50,009 bases of DNA from Afipia sp. (lineage in GTDB: Bacteria; Pseudomonadota; Alphaproteobacteria; Rhizobiales; Xanthobacteraceae): assembly GCA_017308495.1 (NCBI GenBank), contig JAFKES010000138.1:1-50009 (forward strand), given 5' to 3'. This document shows, one piece after another, positions 18,958-28,380 of the stretch. How positions within the stretch are numbered: position 1 is the stretch's first letter; the number at the start of each line of letters is the position of its first letter. The notes under the pieces were generated by a model. That model worked only from the letters and a program-made list of their open reading frames with translations. It was not told the DNA's origin and did not search any database. Both the position numbers and the translations under genes were made by a program.

Positions 18958-19584
18958 ATGATTGTATCTCTTGCGTTTCGTCGGCCTGCTGGGCTTGCTG
19001 CTGCTGCACTGTGCTCACTGGCGATTGTCGCGGTTGCGACACCGGCTTCGGCGAGGCCGTCTCATCACTCAGGCCGCCATGCTCATGCGCATCACGCCGG
19101 CAAACATCACGCTCATCGCATTCGCCATCTCCGCGTCGAAACCGGCGCGCTGGCCGGCGCGGCGCAAAGCCAGATGGCGCAGGGCTTCATGGCGCAAGGC
19201 TTCATGGCGCAAGGCTTCGGCGGGTTTGGCGGCGGCTCCGACGTGGTCGCCGAAGCGCGGCGCTATATCGGCGGCAATCCGACCGGGCGCGGCAGCCTGT
19301 GGTGCGCGCGTTTCATGAACATGGTGCTGCAGCGTTCCGGCCATCGCGGCACCGGATCGGACATGGCGCGCTCCTTCGCCAGTTACGGTCAGCGCGTATC
19401 CGGTCCGCAGGTCGGCGCCATTGCGGTGATGTCGCGCGGCCGTCGCGGCGGCCATGTCGGCGTTGTCAGCGGGGTCGACCCGAACGGCAATCCGGTCATC
19501 ATCTCCGGCAATCACGGCCATCGCGTCGCTGAAGCGACTTATTCGCGTGGCCGCGTCTACGCCTATGTGATGCCGTCGAGCTGA
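18958..19584 (+). CDS. Secreted CHAP/TIGR02594-like peptidase protein
   Basis: 208 residues from an ATG with GAGG upstream. A signal peptide (RRPAGLAAAALCSLAIVAVA, cut near ASA-RP) is followed by a His-rich segment and a triple MAQGF repeat. The C-terminal CHAP-like domain has the catalytic Cys in SLWCARFMNMVL and His in GGHVGVVSGV. Such domains hydrolyse peptidoglycan peptides. The His-rich part may bind metal. Alternative upstream starts add no signal-like sequence. Confidence 0.8.
   Translation: MIVSLAFRRPAGLAAAALCSLAIVAVATPASARPSHHSGRHAHAHHAGKHHAHRIRHLRVETGALAGAAQSQMAQGFMAQGFMAQGFGGFGGGSDVVAEARRYIGGNPTGRGSLWCARFMNMVLQRSGHRGTGSDMARSFASYGQRVSGPQVGAIAVMSRGRRGGHVGVVSGVDPNGNPVIISGNHGHRVAEATYSRGRVYAYVMPSS
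19174..19218 (+). repeat. Three 15-bp tandem repeats inside the CHAP gene
   Basis: ATGGCGCAGGGCTTC is repeated three times in frame, with only a G/A difference at the third base of one codon, encoding MAQGF three times between the His-rich linker and the catalytic domain. In-frame 15-bp units make this linker likely to vary in length between strains. Confidence 0.85.
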
Positions 19585-19599
19585 TGTTCTGGAATCCCG

Positions 19600-20268
19600 C
19601 TAGTCGGGGATCGTGATCGCATCACCGGCGGCGATGTCGCCGCCGGTGAGCACCTGCGCATAGACCCCGCAATCGCTGTGGCCGAACGCCTGCGTCAGGG
19701 CATGGGGGATATGCCCGAGCAGGTCGAATTCGTGCCAGGCCGGCCAGCCGCTGACATAGAGGTTGGCGCGAAACCGCAACGGATCGACCGTCTGCCCGAC
19801 CACGCCCTCGATGGCGGCGACGCTGGCGAGGTTGATGATCGAGACCACCTTGGCGGCCACGTCCGAGAAACTGTGGCCGGGGGCCGACAGCACTTTCGGC
19901 GGCCCGCGCAACTCGGCGGCGAATTCGTTGGCAAAGAACCGCTCGATCGCGGCGCGGCCGGGCGCGGTTTCCAGATCGCCCTGCACGGCCACCGCGCCGT
20001 CGCGCCGGACGGTGAGGACGTTCGACGTCTCGTCGAAGCGTGTCCGCAGGCCGGCCAGCCGCTCGTCGCGCATCAGCATCAGGAACCGGATTTTCGGAAA
20101 ATATGCTGGAGCGGCGGGATCGAAGCCGGTGGGGCCGTTCTCGATGGCGTAGCGGCGGTCGGCGGGCAGGGTCTGCCCGGGCGTGAGCGTCGCGCCGGCG
20201 ACTTCCTCCGGCGACAGGCCCTTGACGGGATAGCGGTAGAGACGGGCGATCGTGGCGGGGCCGGACAT
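19600..20268 (-). CDS. MOSC-domain protein
   Basis: 222 residues. The N-terminal beta-barrel segment LYRYPVKGLSPE and the MOSC core (VDPLRFRANLYV, then GHSDCGVYAQVLTGGDIAAGD) are clear. The Cys in SDCGVYA is the conserved MOSC cysteine thought to handle sulfur for molybdenum-cofactor-like chemistry or N-hydroxylated base reduction. The substrate is unknown. The internal ATG at 20268 is chosen because it begins the family-typical SGPATIARLYRYP. Confidence 0.82.
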   Translation of the reverse strand: MSGPATIARLYRYPVKGLSPEEVAGATLTPGQTLPADRRYAIENGPTGFDPAAPAYFPKIRFLMLMRDERLAGLRTRFDETSNVLTVRRDGAVAVQGDLETAPGRAAIERFFANEFAAELRGPPKVLSAPGHSFSDVAAKVVSIINLASVAAIEGVVGQTVDPLRFRANLYVSGWPAWHEFDLLGHIPHALTQAFGHSDCGVYAQVLTGGDIAAGDAITIPD

Positions 20269-20480
20269 TGCGAAATCGTATGCGGATTCGGCGCGCTGTT
20301 CTACGCCGATGATTTTTTGGCCCGGCCTCTTTCGCGGGCGGTCCCCGGTTCCCACATCATCGGTGCCGGCCCAGACCGGCGACCGCTCCGGGTTGAGGAA
20401 CGTCAATGCCGGCGGCGGAAACCCATTGAAGATGCCATGTCCGTGCCTTCGGGGCGGGCAGGCAGGCTGAGGGAAACCGA

Positions 20481-23114
20481 ATGAACATCGAAAAATATAC
20501 CGACCGGGTGAAGGGATTCATCCAGTCCGCCCAGACATTGGCCATGCGTGAGGGCCATCAGCAATTCACGCCGCTCCATATCCTCAAGGTTCTGCTCGAC
20601 GACAGCGAAGGGCTGGCCGGCGGTCTGATCGACCGCGCCGGCGGCAACTCGCGCGCGATCCTGCGCGCCACCGAGGACGCGCTGGGGAAAATGCCCAAGG
20701 TGTCCGGTTCCGGCGCCGGCCAGGTCTATCTCGCTCCGGCCACCGCGCGGGTGCTGGACGCCGCCGAACAGGCCGCCGACAAGGCCGGCGATAGCTTCGT
20801 GACGGTGGAGCGGCTGCTGCTCGCTTTGGCGCTCGACAAGGACAGCGATGCGGGCAGCCTGCTCGCCAAGGGCGGCCTGTCGCCGCAGAACCTCAACGCG
20901 GCCATCAACGCGCTGCGCAAGGGCCGCACCGCCGACAGCGCCTCGGCGGAGAACGCCTATGACGCGCTCAAGAAATACGCCCGCGACCTGACCCAGGCGG
21001 CGCGCGACGGCAAGCTCGATCCGGTGATCGGCCGCGACGAGGAAATCCGCCGCACCATTCAGGTTCTGTCGCGCCGTACCAAGAATAACCCGGTGCTGAT
21101 CGGCGAGCCCGGCGTCGGCAAGACCGCCATCGTCGAGGGGCTGGCGCTGCGCATCGTCAACGGCGATGTGCCGGAAAGCCTCAAGGACAAGCGGGTGCTC
21201 TCGCTCGATCTGGGCGCGCTGATCGCCGGCGCGAAATATCGCGGCGAGTTCGAAGAGCGGCTCAAGGCCGTGCTTCAGGAGGTCACCGGATCCGACGGCC
21301 AGATCATCCTGTTCATCGACGAGATGCATACGCTGGTCGGCGCCGGAAAGGCGGACGGCGCGATGGATGCGTCGAACCTGCTCAAGCCGGCGCTGGCGCG
21401 CGGGGAACTGCATTGCATCGGCGCGACCACGCTCGACGAATACCGCAAGCATGTGGAGAAGGACGCGGCGCTCGCCCGTCGCTTCCAGCCAGTGTTCGTC
21501 AGCGAGCCGACCGTGGAGGACGCGGTCTCGATCCTGCGCGGGCTCAAGGAGAAGTACGAATTGCATCACGGTGTCCGCATCACGGATTCCGCGATTGTCG
21601 CCGCCGCCACGCTGTCGAGCCGTTACATCACCGACCGTTTCCTGCCGGACAAGGCCATCGACCTGATCGACGAGGCCGCGGCGCGGCTGAAAATGCAGAT
21701 CGATTCGAAGCCCGAGGAACTCGACAATATCGATCGCGAGATCGTGCGGCTCAAGATCGAGCAGGAGGCGCTGAAGAAGGAAACCGATTCGGCCTCGCAT
21801 GACCGCCTGCAGCGGTTGGAGAAGGAACTCGCCGACCTGGAGGAGCAGGGCGACGCGCTGACCGCCAAGTGGCAGTCGGAGCGCGACAAGCTGTCCGATG
21901 CCCAGAAGGTCAAGAGCGAACTGGAGCAGGCGCGCCAGGAATTGGCCGACGCCCAGCGGCGCGGCGAATTCCAGAAGGCGGGCGAACTGGCCTATGGCCG
22001 CATTCCCGAGCTTGAGAAGCGGCTGAAGGCGCTGGAAGACAGCGAGAAGGCCGGCAGCGTCGTGCTCGAGGAAGCGGTGACGGCAAGCCACGTGGCGCAG
22101 GTCGTCTCGCGCTGGACCGGCATTCCGGTCGACAAGATGCTGGAAGGCGAGCGCGAGAAGCTGCTCAAGATGGAGCTGCAACTGGCGGAGCGCGTCATCG
22201 GCCAGGCGGAAGCCGTCGGCGCGGTGTCGACTGCGGTGCGCCGCTCGCGCGCCGGCTTGCAGGACCCCAATCGTCCGATCGGCTCCTTCATGTTCCTCGG
22301 CCCCACCGGCGTCGGCAAGACCGAGCTGACCAAGGCGCTCGCCGAATACCTGTTCGACGACGAGACCGCGATGGTGCGCATGGACATGTCGGAATACATG
22401 GAGAAGCACTCGGTGGCGCGGCTGATCGGCGCGCCTCCGGGGTATGTCGGCTACGACGAGGGTGGCGCGCTCACCGAGGCGGTGCGGCGGCGTCCGTATC
22501 AGGTCGTGCTGTTCGACGAGATCGAAAAGGCGCATCCCGATGTGTTCAACGTGCTGCTGCAGGTGCTCGACGACGGCCGCCTGACCGATGGTCAGGGCCG
22601 CACCGTCGATTTCCGCAACACGCTGATCATCATGACCTCGAACCTTGGCTCCGAATTTCTCGTCGGCCAGGCCGAGGGCGAGGATACGGCGGCGGTGCGC
22701 GATCAGGTGATGGCGATCGTGCGATCCAGCTTCCGGCCGGAATTCCTCAACCGCGTCGACGAGATCATCCTGTTCCATCGCCTGCAGCGGGCCGAGATGG
22801 GCCGCATCGTCGATATTCAGATGAAGCGGCTGTCCAAGCTTCTGGCGGATCGCAAGATCACCCTGAAGCTCGACGACAAGGCGCGCGACTGGCTGGCGGC
22901 GAAGGGCTGGGACCCGGCCTACGGCGCTCGTCCGCTCAAGCGCGCGATCCAGCGCGCAGTGCAGGACCCGCTGGCGGAAATGATCCTGTCGGGCCGCGTG
23001 CACGACGATGAAACCGTCATCGTGTCCGCCACCGATGAAGGGCTCACCTTCAACGGCGCGGTGGCGCGGATCGATGCAGATGCGCCGCCGGTGCCGAAGA
23101 GCAAGCTGAACTGA
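20481..23114 (+). CDS. clpB: ATP-dependent chaperone ClpB
   Basis: 877 residues, the full ClpB length. The N domain is at residues 1-145. The first AAA module has Walker A GEPGVGKT near 208, followed by the coiled-coil middle domain (about 400-520, heptads rich in Glu/Lys/Leu). The second AAA module has Walker [10 protein letters not shown] near 607. The middle domain distinguishes it from ClpA. It disaggregates proteins with DnaK in heat stress. I could not assign a heat-shock promoter with confidence. Confidence 0.97.
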   Translation: MNIEKYTDRVKGFIQSAQTLAMREGHQQFTPLHILKVLLDDSEGLAGGLIDRAGGNSRAILRATEDALGKMPKVSGSGAGQVYLAPATARVLDAAEQAADKAGDSFVTVERLLLALALDKDSDAGSLLAKGGLSPQNLNAAINALRKGRTADSASAENAYDALKKYARDLTQAARDGKLDPVIGRDEEIRRTIQVLSRRTKNNPVLIGEPGVGKTAIVEGLALRIVNGDVPESLKDKRVLSLDLGALIAGAKYRGEFEERLKAVLQEVTGSDGQIILFIDEMHTLVGAGKADGAMDASNLLKPALARGELHCIGATTLDEYRKHVEKDAALARRFQPVFVSEPTVEDAVSILRGLKEKYELHHGVRITDSAIVAAATLSSRYITDRFLPDKAIDLIDEAAARLKMQIDSKPEELDNIDREIVRLKIEQEALKKETDSASHDRLQRLEKELADLEEQGDALTAKWQSERDKLSDAQKVKSELEQARQELADAQRRGEFQKAGELAYGRIPELEKRLKALEDSEKAGSVVLEEAVTASHVAQVVSRWTGIPVDKMLEGEREKLLKMELQLAERVIGQAEAVGAVSTAVRRSRAGLQDPNRPIGSFMFLGPTGVGKTELTKALAEYLFDDETAMVRMDMSEYMEKHSVARLIGAPPGYVGYDEGGALTEAVRRRPYQVVLFDEIEKAHPDVFNVLLQVLDDGRLTDGQGRTVDFRNTLIIMTSNLGSEFLVGQAEGEDTAAVRDQVMAIVRSSFRPEFLNRVDEIILFHRLQRAEMGRIVDIQMKRLSKLLADRKITLKLDDKARDWLAAKGWDPAYGARPLKRAIQRAVQDPLAEMILSGRVHDDETVIVSATDEGLTFNGAVARIDADAPPVPKSKLN

Positions 23115-23116
23115 GG

Positions 23117-23172
23117 CGTCCGGTTCTCCGGACGTCGAAGCGCGGTTCGGCGAATGGCTCGCCGAACCGCGC
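23117..23172. terminator. Double hairpin between clpB and the convergent DUF1236 gene
   Basis: Two stems follow the clpB stop. The first has CGTCCGG/CCGGACG arms (23117-23134). The second is a perfect 14-bp dyad, GCGCGGTTCGGCGA with its complement (23140-23172). Both lie before the stop of the opposite-strand gene at 23178 and probably end both transcripts. No long T tract is present on the + strand. Confidence 0.65.
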
Positions 23173-23177
23173 CATGG

Positions 23178-23864
23178 TTACGCTTCGAGAACCGCGACGA
23201 TTTCAAATGTGCGCGGATTGACGACCACGATCTGGTCGCGCACCAGGAAGAAATCATAGCCACGCCAGTCCGGATAGACCGTGATGATCTCGGCTGGCAG
23301 AGGATGGAAGTGCACTGTCCTCGGCACGCGGGTGCCGATCGAAATATTGAAATTGACATTCGTTTCCGGCTGAACGCGCTGCTCGCGGATCACCGTGGTA
23401 ATCCGGGATCGTTGCTCGCCCGAAAGTTTGGCGCCGGCGCCGGCCTGACCGGTGGTGGTATGCGAACGCGTGTCGGATCGCTGCGTGTCGCTCTTCATTT
23501 CGCTGCCGCGACGCTCGTCCTTTCCGCGAGGGCTGCCCGACTCGGAGTTTTTCATCCGGTCGCCTTTTGAGCGCTCTTCAGTGGACTGATGGTTCTTTGC
23601 CCTGTCAGGCCGCGTGTCCTGGGCGTTATGGCGCGATCCTTTCGTGCCGGGTTGCGATTCCGCTCCGCTGGAATCCGGCGGCGGGCTTCGATTCATTTGT
23701 TGCATGGACGAGCCGGAGTCGGAGCGAGGGGGCGCCGTGGGCGACTGCTGGGTGGAAGTTCCGCTGGACGGCGCTTCCCTGGTGTTGGGGGTCTGTCCGA
23801 AGGCCGCGCCTGTTCCAGCCAATATCGTCAGTACAGCCATGGATGTCATCACTCGGTTTCGCAT
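23178..23864 (-). CDS. DUF1236 secreted protein
   Basis: 228 residues. A signal peptide (TSMAVLTILAGTGAAFGQ) is followed by about 120 residues of Ser/Gln/Arg/Asp-rich low-complexity sequence, then a C-terminal DUF1236 domain with VPRTVHFHPLPAEI, YPDWRGYDFFLV and IVVVNPRTFEIVAVL. The family is common in Bradyrhizobiaceae and of unknown function, probably periplasmic. Confidence 0.85.
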   Translation of the reverse strand: MRNRVMTSMAVLTILAGTGAAFGQTPNTREAPSSGTSTQQSPTAPPRSDSGSSMQQMNRSPPPDSSGAESQPGTKGSRHNAQDTRPDRAKNHQSTEERSKGDRMKNSESGSPRGKDERRGSEMKSDTQRSDTRSHTTTGQAGAGAKLSGEQRSRITTVIREQRVQPETNVNFNISIGTRVPRTVHFHPLPAEIITVYPDWRGYDFFLVRDQIVVVNPRTFEIVAVLEA

Positions 23865-24000
23865 CGGATGTCTCCTGTCCCTTTGAAATGCTCCCTGCTG
23901 TCAACCGGACAGAACCAGCATCGTTCCTGTGACGCATCCGTGCGTGCGATTGAAACCATGCGTCGATCTGGCGGTTGACAACGGAACCGGAGGGAAAGGC

Positions 24001-24444
24001 ATGCAGCACAAGCTTCTGAACGACAGCGGGGGACAGCGAACCTTTGCCGTCATTCTTGAAACCGGCGACGAAGTGCAGCATTGCCTCAAGGCTTTCATCG
24101 CCACGGAGAACGTGCGAACCGCGCAGTTCACCGCAATCGGGGCTTTCAGCAGGGTCGAGTTGTTGTATTTCGAGTGGGAAACCAAAACGTATCGCAAGAA
24201 CGCAATCGAGGATCAGGTGGAGGTTGCATCGCTGGTCGGCGATGTCGCCACGTCACCGTCCGGAGAACCCGCGGTGCATATCCACGTCGTTGTCGGCAAG
24301 CGCGATGGTGCGGCTTTGGCTGGCCATCTCGGTCATGCCCATGTGCGCCCGACGCTGGAGATTGTGCTCACCGAGAGCCCGGCACATCTTCAAAAGAGAT
24401 ATGACAGAGAGTCCGGCCTTGCCCTTATTCGCATCGACGCCTGA
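24001..24444 (+). CDS. PPC/DUF296 domain protein
   Basis: 147 residues. The single PPC (DUF296) domain includes QFTAIGAFSRVELLYF, the metal-type motif VHIHVVVGKRDG and GHLGHAHVRPTLEIVL. Plant proteins with this domain carry AT-hooks and bind DNA; bacterial stand-alone copies have no proven role. The ATG at 24001 has AGGGAAAGG upstream. No obvious operon partner. Confidence 0.82.
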   Translation: MQHKLLNDSGGQRTFAVILETGDEVQHCLKAFIATENVRTAQFTAIGAFSRVELLYFEWETKTYRKNAIEDQVEVASLVGDVATSPSGEPAVHIHVVVGKRDGAALAGHLGHAHVRPTLEIVLTESPAHLQKRYDRESGLALIRIDA

Positions 24445-24553
24445 ACAACATCGCGAAATCTAGGTTTGCGCGGAATGTTGATGCGCGGACATGATCGTTC
24501 GAAGAACGGCGTCACGTCCGCGCGCTCATGATCCGCGCATCCATCCAAGGCTT

Positions 24554-24844
24554 CTAGGATCGCGATTTTCTGGCGGCCTTTTTGGGGACTTTCTTCCCCT
24601 TCTTGCGGGCCTTGGACAGGCCGATCGCAATCGCCTGCTTGCGGCTTTTCACCTTGCCGCCCTTGCCGCCGGCCCCGCTTTTGGCGGTGCCCTTTTTGTA
24701 GCGGCGCATCTCGTTCTCGACGTCGCTGCCGGCGCTTTTCGAATAGCGGCGCTTGGCAGCTTTCTTTGCGGTTTTAGCTTTCTTAGCCGTTTTTGCTTTC
24801 TTCGCTGTCTTGGCCTTCTTCGCTGTCTTGGCTTTCTTCGCCAT
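24554..24844 (-). CDS. Lys/Ala-rich DUF6496-type protein, histone H1-like
   Basis: 96 residues, very basic. The N-terminal part is a run of KTAKKA units; the C-terminal half (DVENEMRRYKKGTAKSG, then KSRKQAIAIGLSKARKKGKK) is the conserved DUF6496-like domain. Such proteins resemble bacterial histone-H1-like DNA-binding tails, so nucleoid association is a reasonable inference. The ATG at 24844 with GAGGAAA upstream is preferred over an upstream start. Confidence 0.75.
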   Translation of the reverse strand: MAKKAKTAKKAKTAKKAKTAKKAKTAKKAAKRRYSKSAGSDVENEMRRYKKGTAKSGAGGKGGKVKSRKQAIAIGLSKARKKGKKVPKKAARKSRS

Positions 24845-25006
24845 CAGGTTTTCCTCGCGGTCCTGTCCAATGCCCTGTGAAACCCGCAATTCGGGTTCGA
24901 GTTCCGGCAGCCGGGAACAGGATGTGCTGCGGCCAGATCGTCACCCAGCCAGCGCACGCGCGCGCCGGCTGTCAATTGGGCCCGGTCGCGCGAGCCTCAT
25001 GTCCAA

Positions 25007-25891
25007 TTACACCGCAACGGGCGCCCAAATGGTCGGATGGGGATCGTAGCCGCCGAGTTTGAAATCATCGAATACGAAAGCGAAGATGTTCTGCACATTC
25101 GGGTTCAGCCGCATCGTCGGCAGCCTGCGCGGCGCACGGGATAGCTGGAGCCGTACCTGCTCGGCGTGATTGGCGTAGATGTGCGCGTCGCCCAGGGTAT
25201 GAATGAATTCGCCAGGCTGAAGATCGACCACCTGAGCGATCATGAGAGTGAGCAGCGAGTAGCAGGCGATGTTGAAGGGCACCCCCAGAAACATGTCCCC
25301 GCTGCGCTGGTACAACTGACAGGACAGGCGGCCGTTCGCAACGTAGAACTGGAAGAGCGCGTGGCAGGGTGGCAGCGCCATGTCGGCGACTTCCGCCGGA
25401 TTCCATGCGACCACCATGTGGCGGCGCGAATGGGGTGTGCTCCGCAGCGTCTCGATGACGCGAGCCAGCTGATCAATCTCCTGCCCGTCGGGGGCTGTCC
25501 AGCGGCGCCATTGTTTGCCATAGATCGGGCCGAGGTCGCCGTCGGGGCCTGCCCATTCATCCCAGATCGAGACGCCGTGCTGCTGCAGCCAGCGCGTATT
25601 GGTGTCGCCGCGCAGAAACCACAGCAGTTCGTAGATGATCGATTTGACATGCAGTCGCTTGGTGGTGAACAGGGGGAAGCACGTATCCAGAGGAAAGCGC
25701 ATCTGCAGGCCGAACGTGGAAAGCGTGCCGACGCCGGTTCGGTCCTCCTTGTGTTCGCCATGCTCGAGGATATGCTGGAGATGATCTAAATACTGGCGCT
25801 CTGACGCGACATCGTGGTCCGAAAGCACGTCGTCAGAAGGCGCACAGTGGGATGCGTTCGAATGAGCAGGGGAGGGGGATCGGGTCGGCAT
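25007..25891 (-). CDS. thyA: Thymidylate synthase ThyA
   Basis: 294 residues, about 30 longer than usual at the N-terminus. It methylates dUMP with 5,10-methylene-tetrahydrofolate and releases dihydrofolate. The catalytic Cys is in [12 protein letters not shown], the folate and phosphate motifs [16 protein letters not shown] and DAHIYANH are intact, and it ends with the canonical APVAV tail. Its ATG overlaps the start of the divergent LysR gene by two bases. An in-frame GTG at 25828 would give a normal-length protein and leave room for a promoter. It is the left edge of the folate/BMC cluster. Confidence 0.93.
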   Translation of the reverse strand: MPTRSPSPAHSNASHCAPSDDVLSDHDVASERQYLDHLQHILEHGEHKEDRTGVGTLSTFGLQMRFPLDTCFPLFTTKRLHVKSIIYELLWFLRGDTNTRWLQQHGVSIWDEWAGPDGDLGPIYGKQWRRWTAPDGQEIDQLARVIETLRSTPHSRRHMVVAWNPAEVADMALPPCHALFQFYVANGRLSCQLYQRSGDMFLGVPFNIACYSLLTLMIAQVVDLQPGEFIHTLGDAHIYANHAEQVRLQLSRAPRRLPTMRLNPNVQNIFAFVFDDFKLGGYDPHPTIWAPVAV

Positions 25892-26846
25892 GGCAATGCA
25901 TTCAATGGATTTGAGGAGATTGAAGAACGTCGTCGCGTTGGCGAAGTACGGGAGCTTTGCACAGGCCGCCGAAGCCGTTCACCTGAGCCAGCCTGCGTTC
26001 AGCCGCAGCATTCAGTCGCTCGAGGAAGATCTCGGCGTCGATCTCTTTAATCGTGGGCAACGCAAGATCACGTTGACCGCTTATGGCAAGCTTGTCGTGA
26101 GCCGCGGCGAGCGGATGCTGGCCGAGGTGGCGAGCCTCAAGCGCGATGTCGGGCGCATGCGCGCCCACGAATTCGGTGAGGTCGCGATCGGGCTCGGTCC
26201 GATTCCGGTTGCGGTGTTGTTCGAAACGATCCTGTCGCGCATTACGCGCGAGCATCCGGGGATTCGCACGCGCGTGGAAATCACGCATTGGCAGAACCTG
26301 CTCAAGCTGCTGGAGGCCGACGAGCTGGACTTCTTCATCGGCGATACGCGGGAATTGGTCTCGGGCGATCGGCTGGTGATCGACACCCTGCCCGAGTTTC
26401 GCATCGGGATGTATGCCCGCAGGAATCACCCCGCGCTCTCTATTCAGCCGATCAGCCCGAGCGACCTGCTGAGATTTTCGCTCGGCTCGTTCAAGCTGCC
26501 GGACATCAGCCTGGCCGAATTTACGCAGTGGCTGGAGTTCGAAGGTGATCCGAAGGCCCTGTTCACCGTGCAATGCGATGACTTGCGCGCGCTCGAGCGC
26601 GTTGCGATCCGCAGCGACCTGATCGTGGTCGGTCCTCAACTGAGTTTCCGTGAAGCGACCGAAAATCAGCTTCTTGTGGAAATTGAGCTGACCACTCCCC
26701 TGAGCATGACCACGCATATGGGCGTGGTGCGTCTGCGCGACAGGATGCTTGCGCCCGGCGCCGAATTGCTGATCGGCATGGCCTTCGAGGCATTGACGGA
26801 CGGCCCGGGAGAATTTCCTCCGCTTCCCGCCGTGAGGCCCGCCTAG
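25890..26846 (+). CDS. LysR-family transcriptional regulator
   Basis: 318 residues. An N-terminal winged helix-turn-helix ([19 protein letters not shown], then [12 protein letters not shown]) precedes a periplasmic-binding-like effector domain. It is the only transcription factor in the BMC cluster, so it is the likely reader of the twin dyads at 29.3 kb and 39.2 kb, one of which is a textbook T-N11-A box. The inducer is probably a small acid or keto acid, as usual in the family, but unknown. The ATG at 25890 has GGAGGGGG upstream; the ATG at 25905 begins the more canonical MDLRRLK. Confidence 0.9.
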   Translation: MAMHSMDLRRLKNVVALAKYGSFAQAAEAVHLSQPAFSRSIQSLEEDLGVDLFNRGQRKITLTAYGKLVVSRGERMLAEVASLKRDVGRMRAHEFGEVAIGLGPIPVAVLFETILSRITREHPGIRTRVEITHWQNLLKLLEADELDFFIGDTRELVSGDRLVIDTLPEFRIGMYARRNHPALSIQPISPSDLLRFSLGSFKLPDISLAEFTQWLEFEGDPKALFTVQCDDLRALERVAIRSDLIVVGPQLSFREATENQLLVEIELTTPLSMTTHMGVVRLRDRMLAPGAELLIGMAFEALTDGPGEFPPLPAVRPA

Positions 26847-26859
26847 CTCCGGGCTCGAG

Positions 26860-28320
26860 TCATCCGACTTTCGGATCTTTCCCCTTGAAGTGGTTCGCCC
26901 AGGAAGACGTCCCTCGCGTTCCTTCGACGGGGGGAACGATCGTGCGTTCCAGCTCATCGAGCCGGCCCAGGCTTTTGGCCAACCGATACTTCCTGTTGTG
27001 GATGCATTCGCGATCCTTGAACTCACAGGTGTTTTCGTCCGTGCCGGCGCATGGTCCATTGGCAAGTCCCTTCGGACAGGTTTCAGGACAGTTGTAGAAG
27101 AGATATTCGATGCGGCAGAAGCCGCAGGTTTCGCATCCCAGAGCCGCGTGCTTCGTGGTCTTTTCAAGCTGCAGCAGCGCGGATCGCCCGATGGCGGTCT
27201 TGTCGAGGGCGCGGACGGCGAGGCTCATCACCGACGCTCCGAGCGTTCCCTCCTCGAACGCCACATCATGCAGCGTCTTCATGCGCGCGTACTTGGCCAG
27301 CTCCGCTTCCGACGGCTTGACGTCGCCGAATGCGGGGAGGTGATTCAGGCTTCCGGGCGCGGGCTTCGTGTCGAACAGGTAGAGGCCGCGCGGGGGCGCA
27401 AAATCGACCGTGCGTCCGTCGGGCAGCCGGTGAGCCTCGTTCCAGGCCTCTTTCCAGGCCTCCAGCGAAGGCAGCTCGCGCGCAAGGTTGTCCGCCATCT
27501 CGATCGCCGTGCAGAGATCTTCGTATCGGTCCACGCCGCTCATGTGTACGCCGGCATAGCCAAGATGCTGCGCGCCGACGATCTGCAGCGCCAGCCGGTT
27601 CCAGGCCCAGCGTTTGGCTTCGGCTTTGCCTTGCGCGTGCTCTTCGCAAATCTTGTTAAAGAGATCGTCCGACATGAACACGCCGGGCAACCGCCGCGAA
27701 TGAATGCCCCTGGCCCAGCCCATCGTGGGCATGAGCAGGTTCGCGACCAGCGGCGTCTGAAAGCCGCGTGCGTCGCGATACCATGCGAGTTCTTCCAGCT
27801 TCCGCATATCCCAGCCGCAATTGGTGATCAGGTAATCGACCCCGATGCTCACCTTCTTGGCCATCTTGAGATATTGGTTCGCCAGCTCTTCCTCGCGGTA
27901 TTTGAAAGGTGAGATGGCGCCGGCCACCAGGGAGGCCGGCGCCATCTGCTTGGCATCGCGAATCGCGTTGACCGATTCCTGATAGCGGAATCGTTCAGCT
28001 CGCTTTTCCGTGATGCCATCGCCGGTCAGGAGAAGCATGTTCTCCAGTCCTTGAGACAGCGCGCGGGCGATGACGGCGCGTGCCTGATCGGGGGTGCGGT
28101 TCTTGCCGGCCAGATGCAGCAGCGGGACCTTGCCGCTTGCATCCGCGGCGATGCGGCCGCATGTCACGGTATCGAGCGAGTCGAGCGACTTGACGCGATC
28201 GCCGATGTTGATGCCGCCGATGCGCGGATCTCGTCCGACCAGTTCGGAATTGCGTTTCAGTTCGGTCACGCCGGCCGGCCCGGATTCGATCAGATCCGGG
28301 ACATATTCCAGCGTGTACAA
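26860..28320 (-). CDS. Fused MetF-like reductase barrel with MetV-type C-terminal domain
   Basis: 486 residues. The N-terminal 300 or so form a methylenetetrahydrofolate-reductase-type barrel (LYTLEYVPD, LLHLAGKNRT, NMLLLTGD, YLITNCGWD). The last 90 carry eight cysteines at about 396, 399, 402, 411, 415, 424, 432 and 439, in CETCGFC, NCPETCPKGLANGPCAG and CEFKDREC, the MetV-like domain found with MetF in acetogens and C1 pathways. It probably interconverts methylene- and methyl-tetrahydrofolate. The TTG at 28320 is the only usual start, yet RESLRAGTF-like residues upstream look coding, so the true start is unclear. It follows the PanB-fold gene by 60 bp. Confidence 0.82.
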   Translation of the reverse strand: MYTLEYVPDLIESGPAGVTELKRNSELVGRDPRIGGINIGDRVKSLDSLDTVTCGRIAADASGKVPLLHLAGKNRTPDQARAVIARALSQGLENMLLLTGDGITEKRAERFRYQESVNAIRDAKQMAPASLVAGAISPFKYREEELANQYLKMAKKVSIGVDYLITNCGWDMRKLEELAWYRDARGFQTPLVANLLMPTMGWARGIHSRRLPGVFMSDDLFNKICEEHAQGKAEAKRWAWNRLALQIVGAQHLGYAGVHMSGVDRYEDLCTAIEMADNLARELPSLEAWKEAWNEAHRLPDGRTVDFAPPRGLYLFDTKPAPGSLNHLPAFGDVKPSEAELAKYARMKTLHDVAFEEGTLGASVMSLAVRALDKTAIGRSALLQLEKTTKHAALGCETCGFCRIEYLFYNCPETCPKGLANGPCAGTDENTCEFKDRECIHNRKYRLAKSLGRLDELERTIVPPVEGTRGTSSWANHFKGKDPKVG

Positions 28321-28380
28321 AAACGTACCGGCTCGAAGCGATTCCCGAATCTGGTTGCGATAACCAGTGCTCCTTCAGCC

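Noticed and set aside
20403-23003. Long open frame of 866 codons opposite clpB
   Set aside because: Antisense to an intact, highly conserved clpB; low-complexity His/Arg/Gln-rich translation typical of high-GC shadow frames.
24770-24844. Possible CRISPR-like array from short repeats
   Set aside because: Repeats are in frame, encode Lys/Ala units and have no unique spacers.
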